A stretch of DNA of 64,000 nucleotides, from positions 682,001 through 746,000 of the forward strand of contig NC_082415.1 in the NCBI RefSeq assembly GCF_004011695.2. Reading direction: 5' to 3'. The stretch's first letter is position 1. Each line of letters begins with the position of its first letter. The notes under the pieces were generated by a model. That model saw only the letters and a list, made by a program, of their open reading frames with translations. It was not told the DNA's origin and ran no database searches. Below, piece by piece: positions 1 through 11,959 of the stretch. The stretch is from Ascochyta rabiei. Lineage: Eukaryota > Ascomycota > Dothideomycetes > Pleosporales > Didymellaceae. The translations under genes and the position numbers were made by a program.

Positions 1-1210
1 TCACCCAAAAATTGGTATTGGCGAGGAACGATCCGGTTGTCCACCTTGGTGCAAGAACCCTACATTGGTCGCTGCTGCACAACTACGTGGGGGAACTGAT
101 AAACGAAAGCTTCGAGACTTCAGTGGGTCCCAGTTATGGCACACCTTCTATGATGCAACATACCGCTTGATACTCCTTGGTCGAATCAAGGAATGGCAAA
201 CATCAACTCTTGCCACGCTGCTCTATCGATCTGCGAGCTCACTGGCTACCGATCCCCGAGACAAGGCTTATGGCTTGCTAAGTCTACGAAGGTTTTCTGA
301 TGGCCAGATGATATTGGTCCCTGACTATTCGAAGACGGTGGAAAGAGTTCTTTCTGAGACAACATACAGTATGCTTCTGGACAAGCATAGTCATTTCCCA
401 TACAATTGGTTACCACTACATCCTCTTCACATAACGGTTAAGCCACCAATCGATCAGGCTTTTTCTGGACTACCATCGTGGGCTTTGGACCTTACCATCA
501 GCTCGCGAACTTTGGGACTCTATGATAACAATGATCCGTATCGCCTTGTCCCACAAGGGCCAGGCGACGACAATCTAAGACTCAATGTTAACATTCCCAG
601 ATCCGTCAAGGTGTCGGAAGACTTCAAGCAACTTGTTACTTGTGGCGTACATCTAGGGACCATCGCCAAAATTTCTGGCTCGACAATGGTCGACGGAACG
701 CCCACCGTTGGGGCTAGTGGTGTCGCTTTGTACGATATCTACAACAACATCTTGAAACCTCAATCCATCGCCGAGGACACGTTCTTGCAGGTCCTCACTA
801 TAGAGAGAGAGGAGAGAATCGAAGACGTTCAGTCCTTTAATAAGATTTTGAATCATCAAATGGAAATCAAATATCCCTCACAATACTAAAATGTGCTTTC
901 CAAATTGACACACCCCATATCGTCTATCGTCTTTGTCACAGAGGAGAATCGCTTGGGACTCACTGTACATCTTGATATCGAGAAAGGAGTCCGGCCTGGC
1001 GATGTAGTCGTGGGCCTTTTTGGCAACAACTTCCCATTCACCCTGCGACCTGTTCCATGAGGGCTGGATGGCAGTACAGTACACACTATGGTTAACGTTG
1101 CGTATTTGGCTGATCACAATTACGGTCACAAACTTCTGTCAGATGCCAATGCAAAGATAAACTGGGGGGATTTTGCCAAGTATGGACTGAAGGAATACAC
1201 AATCGCCTGA
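1..1210 (+). pseudogene. HET-domain (heterokaryon incompatibility) protein, 3' part, interrupted
   Basis: This is the C-terminal part of a HET-domain protein; the N-terminal HET core lies left of the window. HET proteins act in non-self recognition and programmed cell death between fungal individuals. Family landmarks are readable in order: 'LVLARN', 'DPRDKAYGLL' (about 255-285), 'VPDYSKTVERV', 'LPSWALD', 'VFVTEENRLGL', 'RPGDVVVGLFG..FPFTLRPV' and a C-terminal 'VNVAYLADHNYGH...YGLKEYTIA' ending at TGA 1208-1210. The first segment is in frame 3; a 47-nt intron at 87-133 would join it in frame to the rest in frame 2. Frame 2 is then broken by TAA at 887-889 and TGA at 1058-1060, with family-like sequence continuing after each. 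Both stops fit C-to-T changes of CAA and CGA. An unrecognised intron could remove the first stop, so inactivation is likely but not proven. Confidence 0.8.
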
Positions 1211-1525
1211 ACCATGGGTATTTCACTGGGAATATTGGTTCCACTGCAGTCGATCATTTCCATATTTCTAACAGAGATAAACGTTTGGGATTCTGTAGTC
1301 TCCGCACCAGAAAATAGAGTTCATATGTCGAATTCGATTTGTTCATGTGAGGCATGTGGCGTTGAATTCAGAAGCAAGCAAGTATTGAGCAACGACAATG
1401 ACATGCTATCACCCGTCGGCTTGTTAAATGACAGTGTTTTGAGTGGAAGTCATATCGACTCTGCAATCGTTCTGCCTAAAGAGGTAAACTTTTAGTTTAT
1501 GGAAGCCTAGTAAATATCCATCGAA
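1211..1525. other. Intergenic, HET relic to DUF2306 gene
   Basis: An open frame of 93 codons (1214-1495, + strand) follows the HET stop directly. It contains a CSCEAC motif but resembles nothing I recognise and is not convincing as a gene. The rest is probably the 3' region of the minus-strand DUF2306 gene. Confidence 0.4.
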
Positions 1526-2717
1526 CTATTTGGTACCTCCATCCACGAAACGATCTTCCAATTTCGCTGGCTTACTGTTGCTGGCTTTCACGTCCTCAGC
1601 GACCCACTTCTCTGCATCACCAAGTCGATCGGCAGTCAGACCCGCGGAGCCTGGGTTGCTCATACCAGCTTCTAGCTGTCGTGTGTAGCTGACTTGTCTC
1701 AGTCGCTCAGCTTCTTTCGGGGTAAGGTGCAGCTGTGTTTGCATCAGCTGCGGGTTCGCCACAAAAGGGCAAGATGAGACTCACATAGACCTCGATGCCA
1801 ACTGCATGTATCGCGAAAGCGAGCCACAAAGCCATGCCAAAGTTGACATTCAACGCAGCGCCCGCATTCACTGAAGAGGTACCATCCATATCTGCAAGGA
1901 CTGCAGATACTTGAGCCAGGTTGCTGCCATCTGCGTAAGATGCGCAAGCAGGGTACTCGGACGCCAAGTCCATCCCATCGGCAATGGTGGCCGCAATCTT
2001 CGCACACGGCCAGACGATGTAGTAGTCTTTGTTGGATACAAGCATTGCGGCGATGATCATAACAAATCGGCTCGTGATGATAGAACCAGCCTGCGTTGTG
2101 TTAGCAAGAGCGCTTCTCAGCATGTCAAGATACAGAAAGGGAAGACGCACGTAGAACCACCCTCTCAACATCCAAGCTCGATGCTGCTCGATCTGCAGCC
2201 TCTTCACGTTGACAATAGCCAGGATGAAGCAGATGAGAACTCCAATCCCAACGAAACCGACCCAGACTTGCACATCCAGACCTCCGCCGAAAGCATGTCG
2301 TGCAATCATCAGCGCACCCACGAGACTCACAATGTACAGAAGCACAGCTACGTACCCCGAAATGCGGTGAATGAGAATCCACCGATGACGAATGAAGGGC
2401 GTGAACTGCAGCACAACAAGAAGGCTGGCGGGCAGGATCCCGGCAAGATGCAGCATGATGCCGATCTTGTCGCGCGTGAAGCGTGTGTAGTAGTAGCATT
2501 CGCCGGGCGCAGCGGAGTCTCCTGACGCAGGGTTCGGCGCGCAGAATTGCCCGTTGAAGTTGAGGTACATGAATCGGGCGAGTGCAAAGCCGAGAAGCGC
2601 ACCGGCGAAGATGAAGTAGAAGACGAAGTTGTATGCTTTACTGAAGCCGAGAGAGCTGTAGATTCTTCGCGTCCTGCTGTTGGAGGTGTTCTTTGAGGAA
2701 TGAGTTGACTTTGTCAT
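1526..2717 (-). CDS. DUF2306 multi-pass membrane protein
   Basis: Predicted exons on the minus strand are 2717-1785 and 1732-1526, giving 379 aa. The 52-nt intron has donor GTGAGT and acceptor CAG, phase 0, and joins 'GIEVY' to 'LHLTPKEAERLRQVSY', the usual C-terminal signature of this fungal family. About six membrane helices are visible, starting with 'FVFYFIFAGALLGFALARF' and followed by segments near 'IGIMLHLAGILPASLLVV', 'GYVAVLLYIVSLVGALMI', 'GVLICFILAIVNV', a weaker one after 'SRFVMIIAAMLV', and 'FGMALWLAFAIHAVG'. The tail 'PGSAGLTADRLGDAEKW' is also family-like. The biochemical role of DUF2306 proteins is unknown to me. I chose ATG 2717 because the open frame upstream is low-complexity promoter-like DNA. 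It is divergent from the Zn2Cys6 gene at 3457, so the two may share control sequences. Confidence 0.85.
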
Positions 2718-3456
2718 GGTGGCGGATGTAGAAGAGGTTTCAATAGGATATGATTTTGTTTGCAAGTCCACAGCTGTATAGACGGATATGATGGATGAGT
2801 GGTTGGGTGTAGTATGAATTCGCTGTTCTCTCGCAAGAACGAGCTCTCTTCTTGTAGACGTCCAACACCTCGTGGTGCTCACAATGACTATCGCTCTGCG
2901 CAACGCTAGCCTAAAGTGGGAATTCATTGTTGTACTTTCATACGTTGCCGCAGTGAACAAACTCTCCGCAAATGACGTAAGCAAATGCGCGCAAGTCTCT
3001 TTAGCCCGGGCTGACATCTACTGCGGCACGAATCTATTCGCATCTCCCATAAATTCAGCTCAAATTGAGATCGCAGACAGAGATGCGTATGCAAGAGCTT
3101 GAGATTGGACGGATGACAGTCTTGTACACGTCTCGGCACTCGCGCAGAACTGCCTCGCGCGCAATGAGCCCAAAGGAGTTAGCCGTCTCGGCTGATCCTG
3201 CCCCGAAGGTAAGCGGGGATTGGGGGCCTCACGCCTGTCATTCGCTCACTCGTCGCCTGTCGCACGTTCAGCTTATGCCATCAACGTTGATTGCATCATC
3301 GAAATCATCTGTGTTGCCTGTTGCAGTGGCTCAGATGTGTAGGGGCTGAGCTCGCTTGTTGTTAAGGCGCGGTGAATTCCCAGTGCGGAGGAATGTGCGC
3401 TGCTACTGCTGCCTCTACAAGCGCGAAACCTTCTGAATCGGGTGCTATCTGCCACA
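2718..3456. promoter_or_regulatory. Divergent intergenic region, DUF2306 / Zn2Cys6 regulator
   Basis: This 739-bp non-coding region separates two divergent start codons and must hold both promoters. I see no decisive operator. Short open frames here on both strands lack recognisable domains. Confidence 0.5.
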
Positions 3457-5103
3457 ATGGTTGGCATTCCGGGGCGATCCAAGGGCTGTGTGACATGCAG
3501 GAAGCGGAAGAAGGGGGTGAGGTCAAGTCCGGCGCGACGTCTGAGCGTTTCTGACGACTACCAGTGCGATGCCCAACAACCTGCCTGCAGCCAGTGCCTT
3601 GAGCGAAACATAGAATGTGGTGGCTACGACCCTGATCGCGTCTTTATCACCAGCAAATATGTGCATTCTACATCTCGTGCCAATCCGCCACCAGTACCAC
3701 ATCGAGATTCGATGATGGACTTGTTGGCAGTCACGGCTTCCACCTACTACGTGATGCCGCTATCTCTCGCGCAAACTGCATTCAGCATGAGAGGCGTGGA
3801 GGCCGCTTTCGGACTGTTTCCTGTACACAAGGACACAGGCGGGGCCTTGAAGTTAGTCAACAGGTTTTCCAGTATGCTGGCAGCGTTGAGTGTGCAGGAG
3901 GAGGCACTCCGTCAGACCATCTTTGCGGTTGGAATGGTCACACTTGGGAAGGGCTCCAAAGACCAGACTGTGCAGCACAAAGGCCGAGCGCTATATGGTA
4001 GAGCACTCCAAGAACTGGGACTAGCGCTGCAGAACCCAAAACGACGGACCATCGAGGCCTTGCTTGCTACGACAAGGCTGATGGGTATCTACGAGATCTT
4101 GTACGGTGCCGACGGAGAAGACTCGACACAAGCTCGAAATTGGATGAGCCATGCTCAGGGTGAGCTTGCTTTGATTGTTTCAAGGGGACCTGAAGCTTTT
4201 ACCACCGATACTGCCCACCTCATGTTCACGCTCGCACGGTACAATAATGTAAGACAACAACAACATCAACAACAATAACAACCCCACTGTGGTCTTTTTC
4301 ACTCGCTGACAGATCGACAGGCGATTTCAGGAGTTCGGTCTCGAAGACCGGCAGTGTTCAATGAGGAACAATGGAAAACAATCCCGTGGCGAGGAAGATT
4401 TAAATCCTCGAGTGATACTATCATCGATATTCTCTTGGAAGTCCCGGGAATCTTGAGTGAACTTGACTATATCGACTCTCTGTCACCAGACGACGAATGT
4501 TTCGATGATTCGAGGCTAAGGACAATAAAGAAGTGCTGGACTGCACACTGTCAACTCGACACATGGTTTAAGAACAACTCGCGAGAGGTTCACATAGCTG
4601 AGACCGAAGCACCTGTTCCTATCGAGTTCGCCAATTTTGGAGTTGCTTCGCTCTCCGTCCGCTACTGGGCGATAGCAACGCTGCTCTACCAGTCACTCGA
4701 CCGCGCTTTACGTTATTCTCTCCATGACGACCTCGCGCCTTACGTCAACCGTCTACATGGTCGATCTTTTGCTCGCCTTATCCTACGCTCTGTCTCATGG
4801 CTCTTTCGGCGAGATAACGGCGTCGCAGGTGCGTCAACCATGTCCTTCCCGCTCGGCGTAGCTTTGATGTGCCTTAGGCAGAGCGACGTTCCAGAACCCG
4901 ACTACATGAAATTAGTGTTTTCTGTATGGAACGATCCTGAGTGGCCAAGCTCAGTCAGAGATTTCTTGAGGAGTATGGGTAATCCGATCTCTTTGCCAAC
5001 GAGACAGCTGCCTGAAAACCCCATCACATGGTCAACGCGCGAACTCAAGCCAATCTTCGATATACACGGTGACACGATCACTGGACCTATCCAAAAGCAG
5101 TAA
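3457..5103 (+). CDS. Zn2Cys6 (zinc cluster) transcription factor
   Basis: Predicted exons are 3457-3516, 3565-4248 and 4321-5103, giving 508 aa. Removing the first intron (48 nt, GTGAGG...CAG, branch CTGAC) restores a perfect fungal zinc cluster C11-X2-C14-X6-C21-X6-C28-X2-C31-X6-C38, followed by 'GGYDPDRVFI'. The second intron (72 nt, GTAAGA...CAG) joins 'LARYNN' to 'AISGVRSRRPAVFNEEQWKTIPW', a segment common in this regulator class. ATG 3457 (CACAATGG) is a good context and places the cluster at the extreme N-terminus, as usual. The remaining 460 residues match the divergent middle region of fungal transcription factors. Targets are unknown; the divergent DUF2306 gene is one candidate by position only. 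The first intron has no in-frame stop and is a multiple of three, so retention would insert 16 residues into the zinc cluster. Confidence 0.88.
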
Positions 5104-5238
5104 AGATTGCATGAGGTGGTATAAACATTATACATTCAAGAGGGGTATTCTCGGTTCTGGGTTATCGCATGTAAGGACAACGCCAACGCTATGCAAGAAG
5201 ATGCTCGCCCATGATTCCATCAGCCAAAGCAATGGTGC

Positions 5239-6374
5239 TCAATCGATCTCGATAAGTCCTGGTCCAAATACCGCTGCCTCAGCCATCTTATCCGCATCAG
5301 CAAACTCATCCGCCCCCATTGTGACTGCCGCAATGGTCAGACCGTTCATGAGAAAGTCATCGTACGGAAACGGCGCCTCGAAAAACACCTTTTCACCCTC
5401 CATCTTGATGTTTTCAAAATTCTTCACAATCGGCTGATTCTGGCCGTTCAGATACGCCAATCGCATATCATTGGTGTCGTACATGCCCACATCCTTCATA
5501 TCGAACGAGAACTTGAGGTTCTGGTTCTCGGCAGGAATCGTCTTTGTCTCCACCTTGAGCGGCTTGAACCTCTTCAGCGGGATGGTGGCAATGTTAGGAC
5601 ACGAGCCTTCTATGGCAAAGTCCTGGATTGCGGTAAATGCGAAGTCGCGGGTTGCTGTCGTCACGAAGGGCTGCGACGAGGGCCGCTTCTTCTGCATCAG
5701 TCGGAAGAAGCCTTCTTGCTCGGCCTCGTTCCCGACGACCGATGTGACAGCGCGGACTAGCCCATCGTCTTGGTTCTTGGCGAATATCTGGTTGACGTCT
5801 TGCAGTGTACCAAGGACTATGTCGGTGAAGGTACCAGCTAAGGCGATGGCAGATTGGAAGTCTTGGACTGGGACTGAGATGTTGTCAGCCCTGAATCGTG
5901 ATACTTTCTTGTGGATGACTTACAGTTGTATTTGCAAGGCTGAATCTTCTCTTGGTTGAAGTGTTCAAGAGCTCCGTTTGCGTTGAGTACATGCAATTCT
6001 TCTTGGTTGACAATGGCGTTTAATGAGTCTAGCATGTAATCATGACCCATACCCAAGTCATATCCAGAGACTTTGTTTGTGACATTGTAGATAAGTTCCG
6101 TGAAGAAGGCGACTTCGAAAAGCTCATTCAGTGCAATTAGCTTAAGGTTGGTGACTCCCTCCGCACTCAGTGCTGGTGGTGGTGGCCCGTTTGGTAGTGT
6201 ACCGTGTGCGCCGTCCTGAATTGTAATCTCGCCTTCTCTGTTGGGATTCGGGAATCCATTTGCCAGCGGGAAGTAGTTGCCATCTGGAGAAAGACCGGAC
6301 CCCCGCTTGCCAGCGGGTGCTGCTGACGCGAAGCTAGCTGCAAGGACAGCTGAAAATATCATGGAAGCATACAT
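5239..6374 (-). CDS. Rds1/LsdA-like secreted ferritin-like domain protein
   Basis: Predicted exons on the minus strand are 6374-5924 and 5873-5239, giving 361 aa. The 50-nt intron (GTAAGT...CAG, branch CTGAC) restores the family motif 'PCKYNFPVQDFQSAIALA'. The N-terminus 'MYASMIFSAVLAASFASAAPA' is a clear signal peptide. Family landmarks are 'HGTLPNGPPPP', 'NELFEVAFFTELI.N.T', 'QEELHVLNANGAL', 'FTDIVLGTLQDVNQIFA', 'VVGNEAEQEGFFR' and 'RDFAFTAIQDFAI'. This matches the stress/late-sexual-development group (S. pombe Rds1, Aspergillus LsdA), which has a ferritin-like fold; its biochemical activity is not established. The gene is convergent with the Zn2Cys6 gene, 135 bp apart. An in-frame ATG at 6363 is an alternative start that would still leave a signal peptide. 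Confidence 0.88.
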
Positions 6375-9300
6375 GACGACCAGTGTGTTCGTCCTTGTTA
6401 TAATGTAGGGTTGGACGAAAGTATAAAGCCTTGGGCAAGATCAAGTCGCCGGGAAGACGGTCCCGTATTATACCAGGCATCCTATGACCCGGGTACGTGG
6501 TGGTCCCGGCAAACGGACGTGTTACATGCCTTGGACTAATTCCTTAGTACTTTACTATTCACAGCCTCTTACAGCTGTGTAGTGTCTCACACCACGCCAA
6601 CAGATCCGACCTCGTTTCTATTCGATGGAGCAATAAGGCGCCACACGCTGGCGGATGATAAGGTTGCCGGACGTTTAGTTGGCGCGGTTTGAGTTCCGGC
6701 GAACATGAACACAAGTAAGCTTTCATACCAGGAGGCTGAGCCATGAAAGGGTACTAATAGCGCCGATTAAGAAATGTTAGAGACTGTCATTGGCACATCG
6801 TTTGTTTTATGCCAACTCAAAAAGCTTAAGTCGACAGATGTGAAGCTTGACTGACACTCCCGGAGGGGCTAAATCAGAAACCGCGACAACAACGGTGTCA
6901 CGATATAAGCCTCGGGCACTACAGACGGATTCGGAAGCTTCTTGTCCGACGAATGATTTCGACTGTTTCAACAGCACTCAGTCATTATAAGACCGGAGCC
7001 AATATTGCTCAGAATAAAACGTGTGGGAACAGGAGTTCTGTTTGCGACATTGGGGCGAAACACGTTTGTGAACAGCGCGACGCTCCAGGCATCAGTTCGT
7101 AGAGATACAGCTAGGCTCAAATTCTAAGGGGTATACTAATTCCTATTGCAAATTCGTCTTCGGGATGCTGTCACTTGAGATTGTGTGAACCATGATCGAT
7201 GCGTCGCTTTTGTGTACGTTTGGCTTGCAAGCCGAGGTGCCTAAGGGCGTAGAGCGACTAACTGTCCGAGGAGACCAGTCGAATAAATCAACAGATCAAC
7301 AGAACCTGCGATACCATACGTGAAGGTAGTGCAGCGCGCATCATGTTACCGACAGACGTATTGCAGAGAAGACACTACAAAAGCGCGTACGGGCACAGTC
7401 AAAGAGGAGAAAGCGGCAATCGGGGCGATTCATTCTCGCACTACCGGTACCGAGCGATGCACGTTTCGATGCGCCTGCACCACCGTCAAACCCCGTACAT
7501 CTTTGCGAAGCAGCTGCACCCATCGGCCGTGGTGTCATGACCATCGCTGTATCCAACAATTCTTCTGTTCGCTTTGCCAAGTCTCCGAAATATATACGCT
7601 CAGACTTCACTTTTAGCCAGCAATATGCAGCTGAGATGAATGCCAAAACGTCAACGCTAGCAACTTATGACTGCAGTTTCATTAAGGACTCTGTATGAGA
7701 AGAAGAGCAGTGTTCATGTAATGCGGTGAGTTGCTGACAGACTGACGATACTCTGACAGAACAATGCATCGTGGGCGACTGTGCAGAGAGAACCGCTCGG
7801 CTGCAGTGAGACGTCCTATCCTCTGGACTCCGACCCCCTTAGTCTTTGGGGGGGGGGGGGGGGGGGGGGGCTAAACGTGTCAATTAATTCCAACACTGCG
7901 CGACACAACGCTGTACTCTGCAATTTAGCTCTAGCCGACACGTTTGTGATCGTACACAACAGGTTCGAGCAGAGAGTACTTTCGTTGCCTACCACCTTTG
8001 TACTCAAAGTCTCACTCTGACTTTCGCCAATGGCTGCTGACGCTATCATCTCACAATGACTAACATACCTCTCAGCCAATATGACCCCTCGACTTACCGA
8101 ACTACAACCTCAAACTGACGATAGACCATGTGCATGTGTCAGAACCACGTACACACAAACATTCGGCAGAAAATAACGTGAAATTAAACACGGAGATTTT
8201 GCACGCTCCTGCTACAATGTTACAGTGTAGCGACCAGGCAAGCTGTCATAGCCGCCACTAGCTCCAGTAACTGAAAAATAGGGTTATCAGCTTCTGGCTC
8301 TGCTTGATAGACATAGTGAAGCGATGTTAAGAAGATGAAGTTACGGTAATCTCCTCGAGAGCTGTATAGAAAGCCATGTCGGGAGCGATGAAAAAGGTGC
8401 TGAAAGAAATTTGGCTCGGAAAGCATTGGGTAGTCGGTGATTGCCTTCGTATGGGCGCACTGGGTCAAAATACAGATGCAGTGAGTGGCTTTACAAGCCC
8501 AATTTAGTACATATCACTGTGGTCGTGATCGTGCATTCAGGCCTCTGCAGGAACTCGCAGCGTCTGGCCGTTCAGAACCACCAACCTGCTTTTCACAATA
8601 AAGGACGTGGCTCATATTCCCCGCCAGGAACGTATGCATATAGTTCTAATTTTGTATGTCTGCAGAGTCTTTGATTGCTGGCAGGTGGCAAGATAGCAAA
8701 TGACGGTTCTACCTTCTTTGTTCCAATGGCTCGGAAAACTGCGCTGTAACATGATTGTTCCCTCTCAGCACTAGCAACCACAAGCAAGGTTTCTTCAGTC
8801 TAACTGCTCGATCATTGGGCTAAGTGCACTTGATGCAGGCATTGCACTGACCTTGTGCATACCAGACTTTCCTGTTCCTTTTGCAGCGTTACATGTCGCA
8901 CTGCAGCGAAGCCGGAGACATCGAACTAAGACTCGAGAATATACTCCCTGTCCAAGAAGCTTTGCATATACAGGGGACGAGAAGGTGGTGTGCTGACCTC
9001 GTGGGCATGCAAGCCTCGATAACACCTGCATTCGACGTTTTGGATCGGAAGCGGGTGTCCACGACTCGGCCTCGAGTTTCGAGAAACATTATTCTGCACA
9101 GCGGCTAGTTGTCGCCGCTTCCGATTCGTACTCGGATGGAGTGGCGGCAGGCGTCGATAGAGATAGAACTCGTAACGAATCTTGCATGCGCGAGTGGAAG
9201 ATGTGATGATAAAGTCGAGTCATGAGAACCCACGACAATGGTCCTGGCGCTTCATTTCATAAGCCAATGGAGGAAACACTATCTTTGTGCAAGCTCGCCT

Positions 9301-11959
9301 GCTACATGACGCACCTAGACTCTTCAAACCTACGGAATAGGATGGTGTCGTACCGCGGCGCGCCGGTTTATGCGCATCCGCATAGGCTCATCGAAACACC
9401 GTTATAGAACCTGGCTAATGCTCTCACAAGCCATCCATATTTGCAACACAGCATCATCTGATTACGGCCATTGAGGGGCTTGGGAGCAGTATCGTGGAGT
9501 GTTGGTGTTGGTGCAAGGATGTGTGGAGGCGGAGTGCCTGCAGTCGACATGCATGCGCATGAGGTTGTACCTATTTCGAGACCACATATATTTCCTAAAG
9601 TGCAACACAACAATCTGCAGTATTTCTTGCTCGTGGAGGAGGTACATTGCGGTGGAGGAACAGGTCGAAGCTGCGATGACTCGTGCGTCAACGCCGAAAG
9701 GGGCAGTGGATATGAAGGTGACTCGAACAGAAAATGCCTGCAGATAATCCGTGAACCTGCAGATATTCTGAAAGCATCACACCAAAAGTGAAGGAGAACG
9801 CTCATCAGAGCACTTTGTACGCTCTGAGAACTTAGAAAAGATCCGAATGCTGTGTACGCTCGGAACAAACGTGATGTGGAAAACCAAGCGACAGGATGGG
9901 AGTACTTGGGGCAGTATATGTTCATCAACCAATTCATATCAAAGCCGCAATACTGCATGTGTATCGAGTGAGTCGAGCGATCGAGGGAATGGGGAGTCTG
10001 CAATTGCGGGCAGCTGCTGGTTGCTTATTTGGACACAACTCGATTGGTTGCCATTCTGGAGTAAACAAGTAAGCCCTTTATCAAGATCTTGTCGCAGTGA
10101 CAACGAATAACAAGTAGTCGAGCAATTGGTTTGTTGATCTTCCTGTTTCGGCATAAGAAATCATCTTCGAGCGCGTGCACTAATAAGGCAAGGCCGGAAC
10201 AGTGAGTTACACACAGCAAGAAACGTACGATCGCTCTAAACCACCAACCACAACGTGCTGTTTGCCAGGTTTGCTTTCTTGGTCCTTGAGAATTTGACAC
10301 ATCTCCAGTGGAAAGTGAGTGCGCGTGTCATTTTTTTTTCCTCACTGGACATCCACTCAAGATTTATTCTGAGGGAAATTTTCGGGAGTCAACTGTGGGA
10401 AAGACTGAGGTTCTCACTACCAGAGTCTCGGTTGATGATAGCAACATGAGCTGATCGTCTTCGGATCGATCAATCGATCAATCGATCACATCGTCAAAGT
10501 TTCCTCAAACGATGCAATTGGAACCGGATCCGGTGCGCAAGCCCGTATCTACCTCCAGTTGGTTAAGAAACTTGCAGGCTGCTTCAGTACAAGCTTCATG
10601 TGGACGTGATCTGCAGAGACGTGACCCAGATTGGCGTCCGGCGTCTGACAGATGCATGTTGATCTCCAGAGTCTCCACTGGTTAGGGTCTGACAGATCGC
10701 TTACACACGGATCGTTGTTGTTTGGTGTGCTTTCAGTACGCTTACTCTGGTCGATTTCCAGTAACGGCCGGTCAACACGACTCGCAAATTGATCTATGCG
10801 CGCAGAAACGTGGCAGGCGGGAATTGTGGCCAGCCTTAACGAAAGCGGATCCTCCAGGAAGCGCGCTACCAACGTATGGCGTCGTTGGGATTTAGTTTTT
10901 GGTCTATGAAACAAGCGAGATATGCAGCGCCGTTTGCTGCACTACCACCAATATGCTCTCTTGAGTGATCCTGAAGGAATTGGCGCAGTTACATGGTTTG
11001 GCGTACTCAGGCATCTCATGCGCAGTAGATGTGTTGACGATTGCACGATGGCCACCTGCAGGGTTGCAGAAAGAGACAATGGGGTAAATGATGAGGGACT
11101 TCAAAGACTACGGAGGAGAGCACCGATCGTTACGCTTGGCGGCAGGGTTCTTAAATTGGCGATCCATGCGTCACTGCCGCTTTGACGCCCTGGTCAATAG
11201 GTACTCAAAGCGCTGCAGAGTTGGCTGGAGGACCTTGGGATCTGCGAAGAAGTCAGGATTTGTAATGAAATTGCACAATGGAGGTACGAAGACCACATGC
11301 TCGCTCGTAACTAGCTTTTGCACTGCGGGTCTGTTCCTCCTTGCCAAGTCTATCTCGTTTGCCGTAGCATCACCAGGTGCCGCACGGTCATCCTACAGCT
11401 GCAGGCATCGCTAAACTTGCATAGTCGTGGAGGCTAGCATGTTACTCGATAGTTGGGACGAGACCATATGGCCAATGGTTTGTGCCTTTCGCGGGTGATC
11501 GAAATCAATAAGAGGCCCAAGGCGTCAAAGGCGCATGGACGAGCGGCAGGGAACTGCAACGTTGACGATTCGTGTACTGTACCACAGGTGTGAGGTACGA
11601 CTACTGAAAGGCACGGTTGGAGAAGCTGAGGGTCGATTCTGGTTCAGACTACTCACTGGAGAACTGGCGATTGTCGCCAAATCGTGAACACTGAGCCGCA
11701 TACTTTGTGCTGCTGCAGCCACAGATATGCGATGACTGAGTATGCTTACTCTGGCAGCATTAGACTGAGAATAGACTCATCACTTGTGCTTATGAGAACG
11801 AGACGTATTATGGCAAAAGACTACTATTGCAGATAAACGCAAGGCCTGCGTGCGCCCAATACCACACGATACCGTAGAATCACAGGCTTCCCCAACGCCT
11901 TCCCTAACGCCTTCCCTAACGCCTTCCTAAAAGACCCGATATATCACAGAGAAAACATT
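6375..11959. other. Gene-poor region of about 5.6 kb
   Basis: No ORF here shows a recognisable domain. The longest (211 codons, minus strand, 9368-10003) is unlike any family I know and rich in Cys/Ser/His; I treat it as chance. Base composition is near that of the neighbouring genes, so this is not RIP-degraded. Visible structure: a 23-base G run at 7848-7870, a GATCGATCAAT-type direct repeat at 10464-10488, and a tandem 12-bp unit (GCCTTCCCTAAC) of about 3.5 copies near 11886-11930. Part of it is the promoter of the 6374 gene and the 3' region of the C2H2 gene. Confidence 0.5.
7848..7870 (+). repeat. Poly-G homopolymer, 23 bases
   Basis: An uninterrupted run of G on the plus strand in non-coding DNA. 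Runs like this are unstable in replication and error-prone in sequencing, so the exact length is uncertain. Confidence 0.85.

Noticed and set aside
1214..1495. 93-codon ORF after the HET relic
   Set aside because: No domain and no supporting signal beyond an ATG; kept only as a note in the intergenic entry.
9368..10003. 211-codon minus-strand ORF in the gene desert
   Set aside because: No recognisable domain, unusual Cys/Ser/His-rich composition, overlapping open frames on the other strand. Could be revisited with transcript data.
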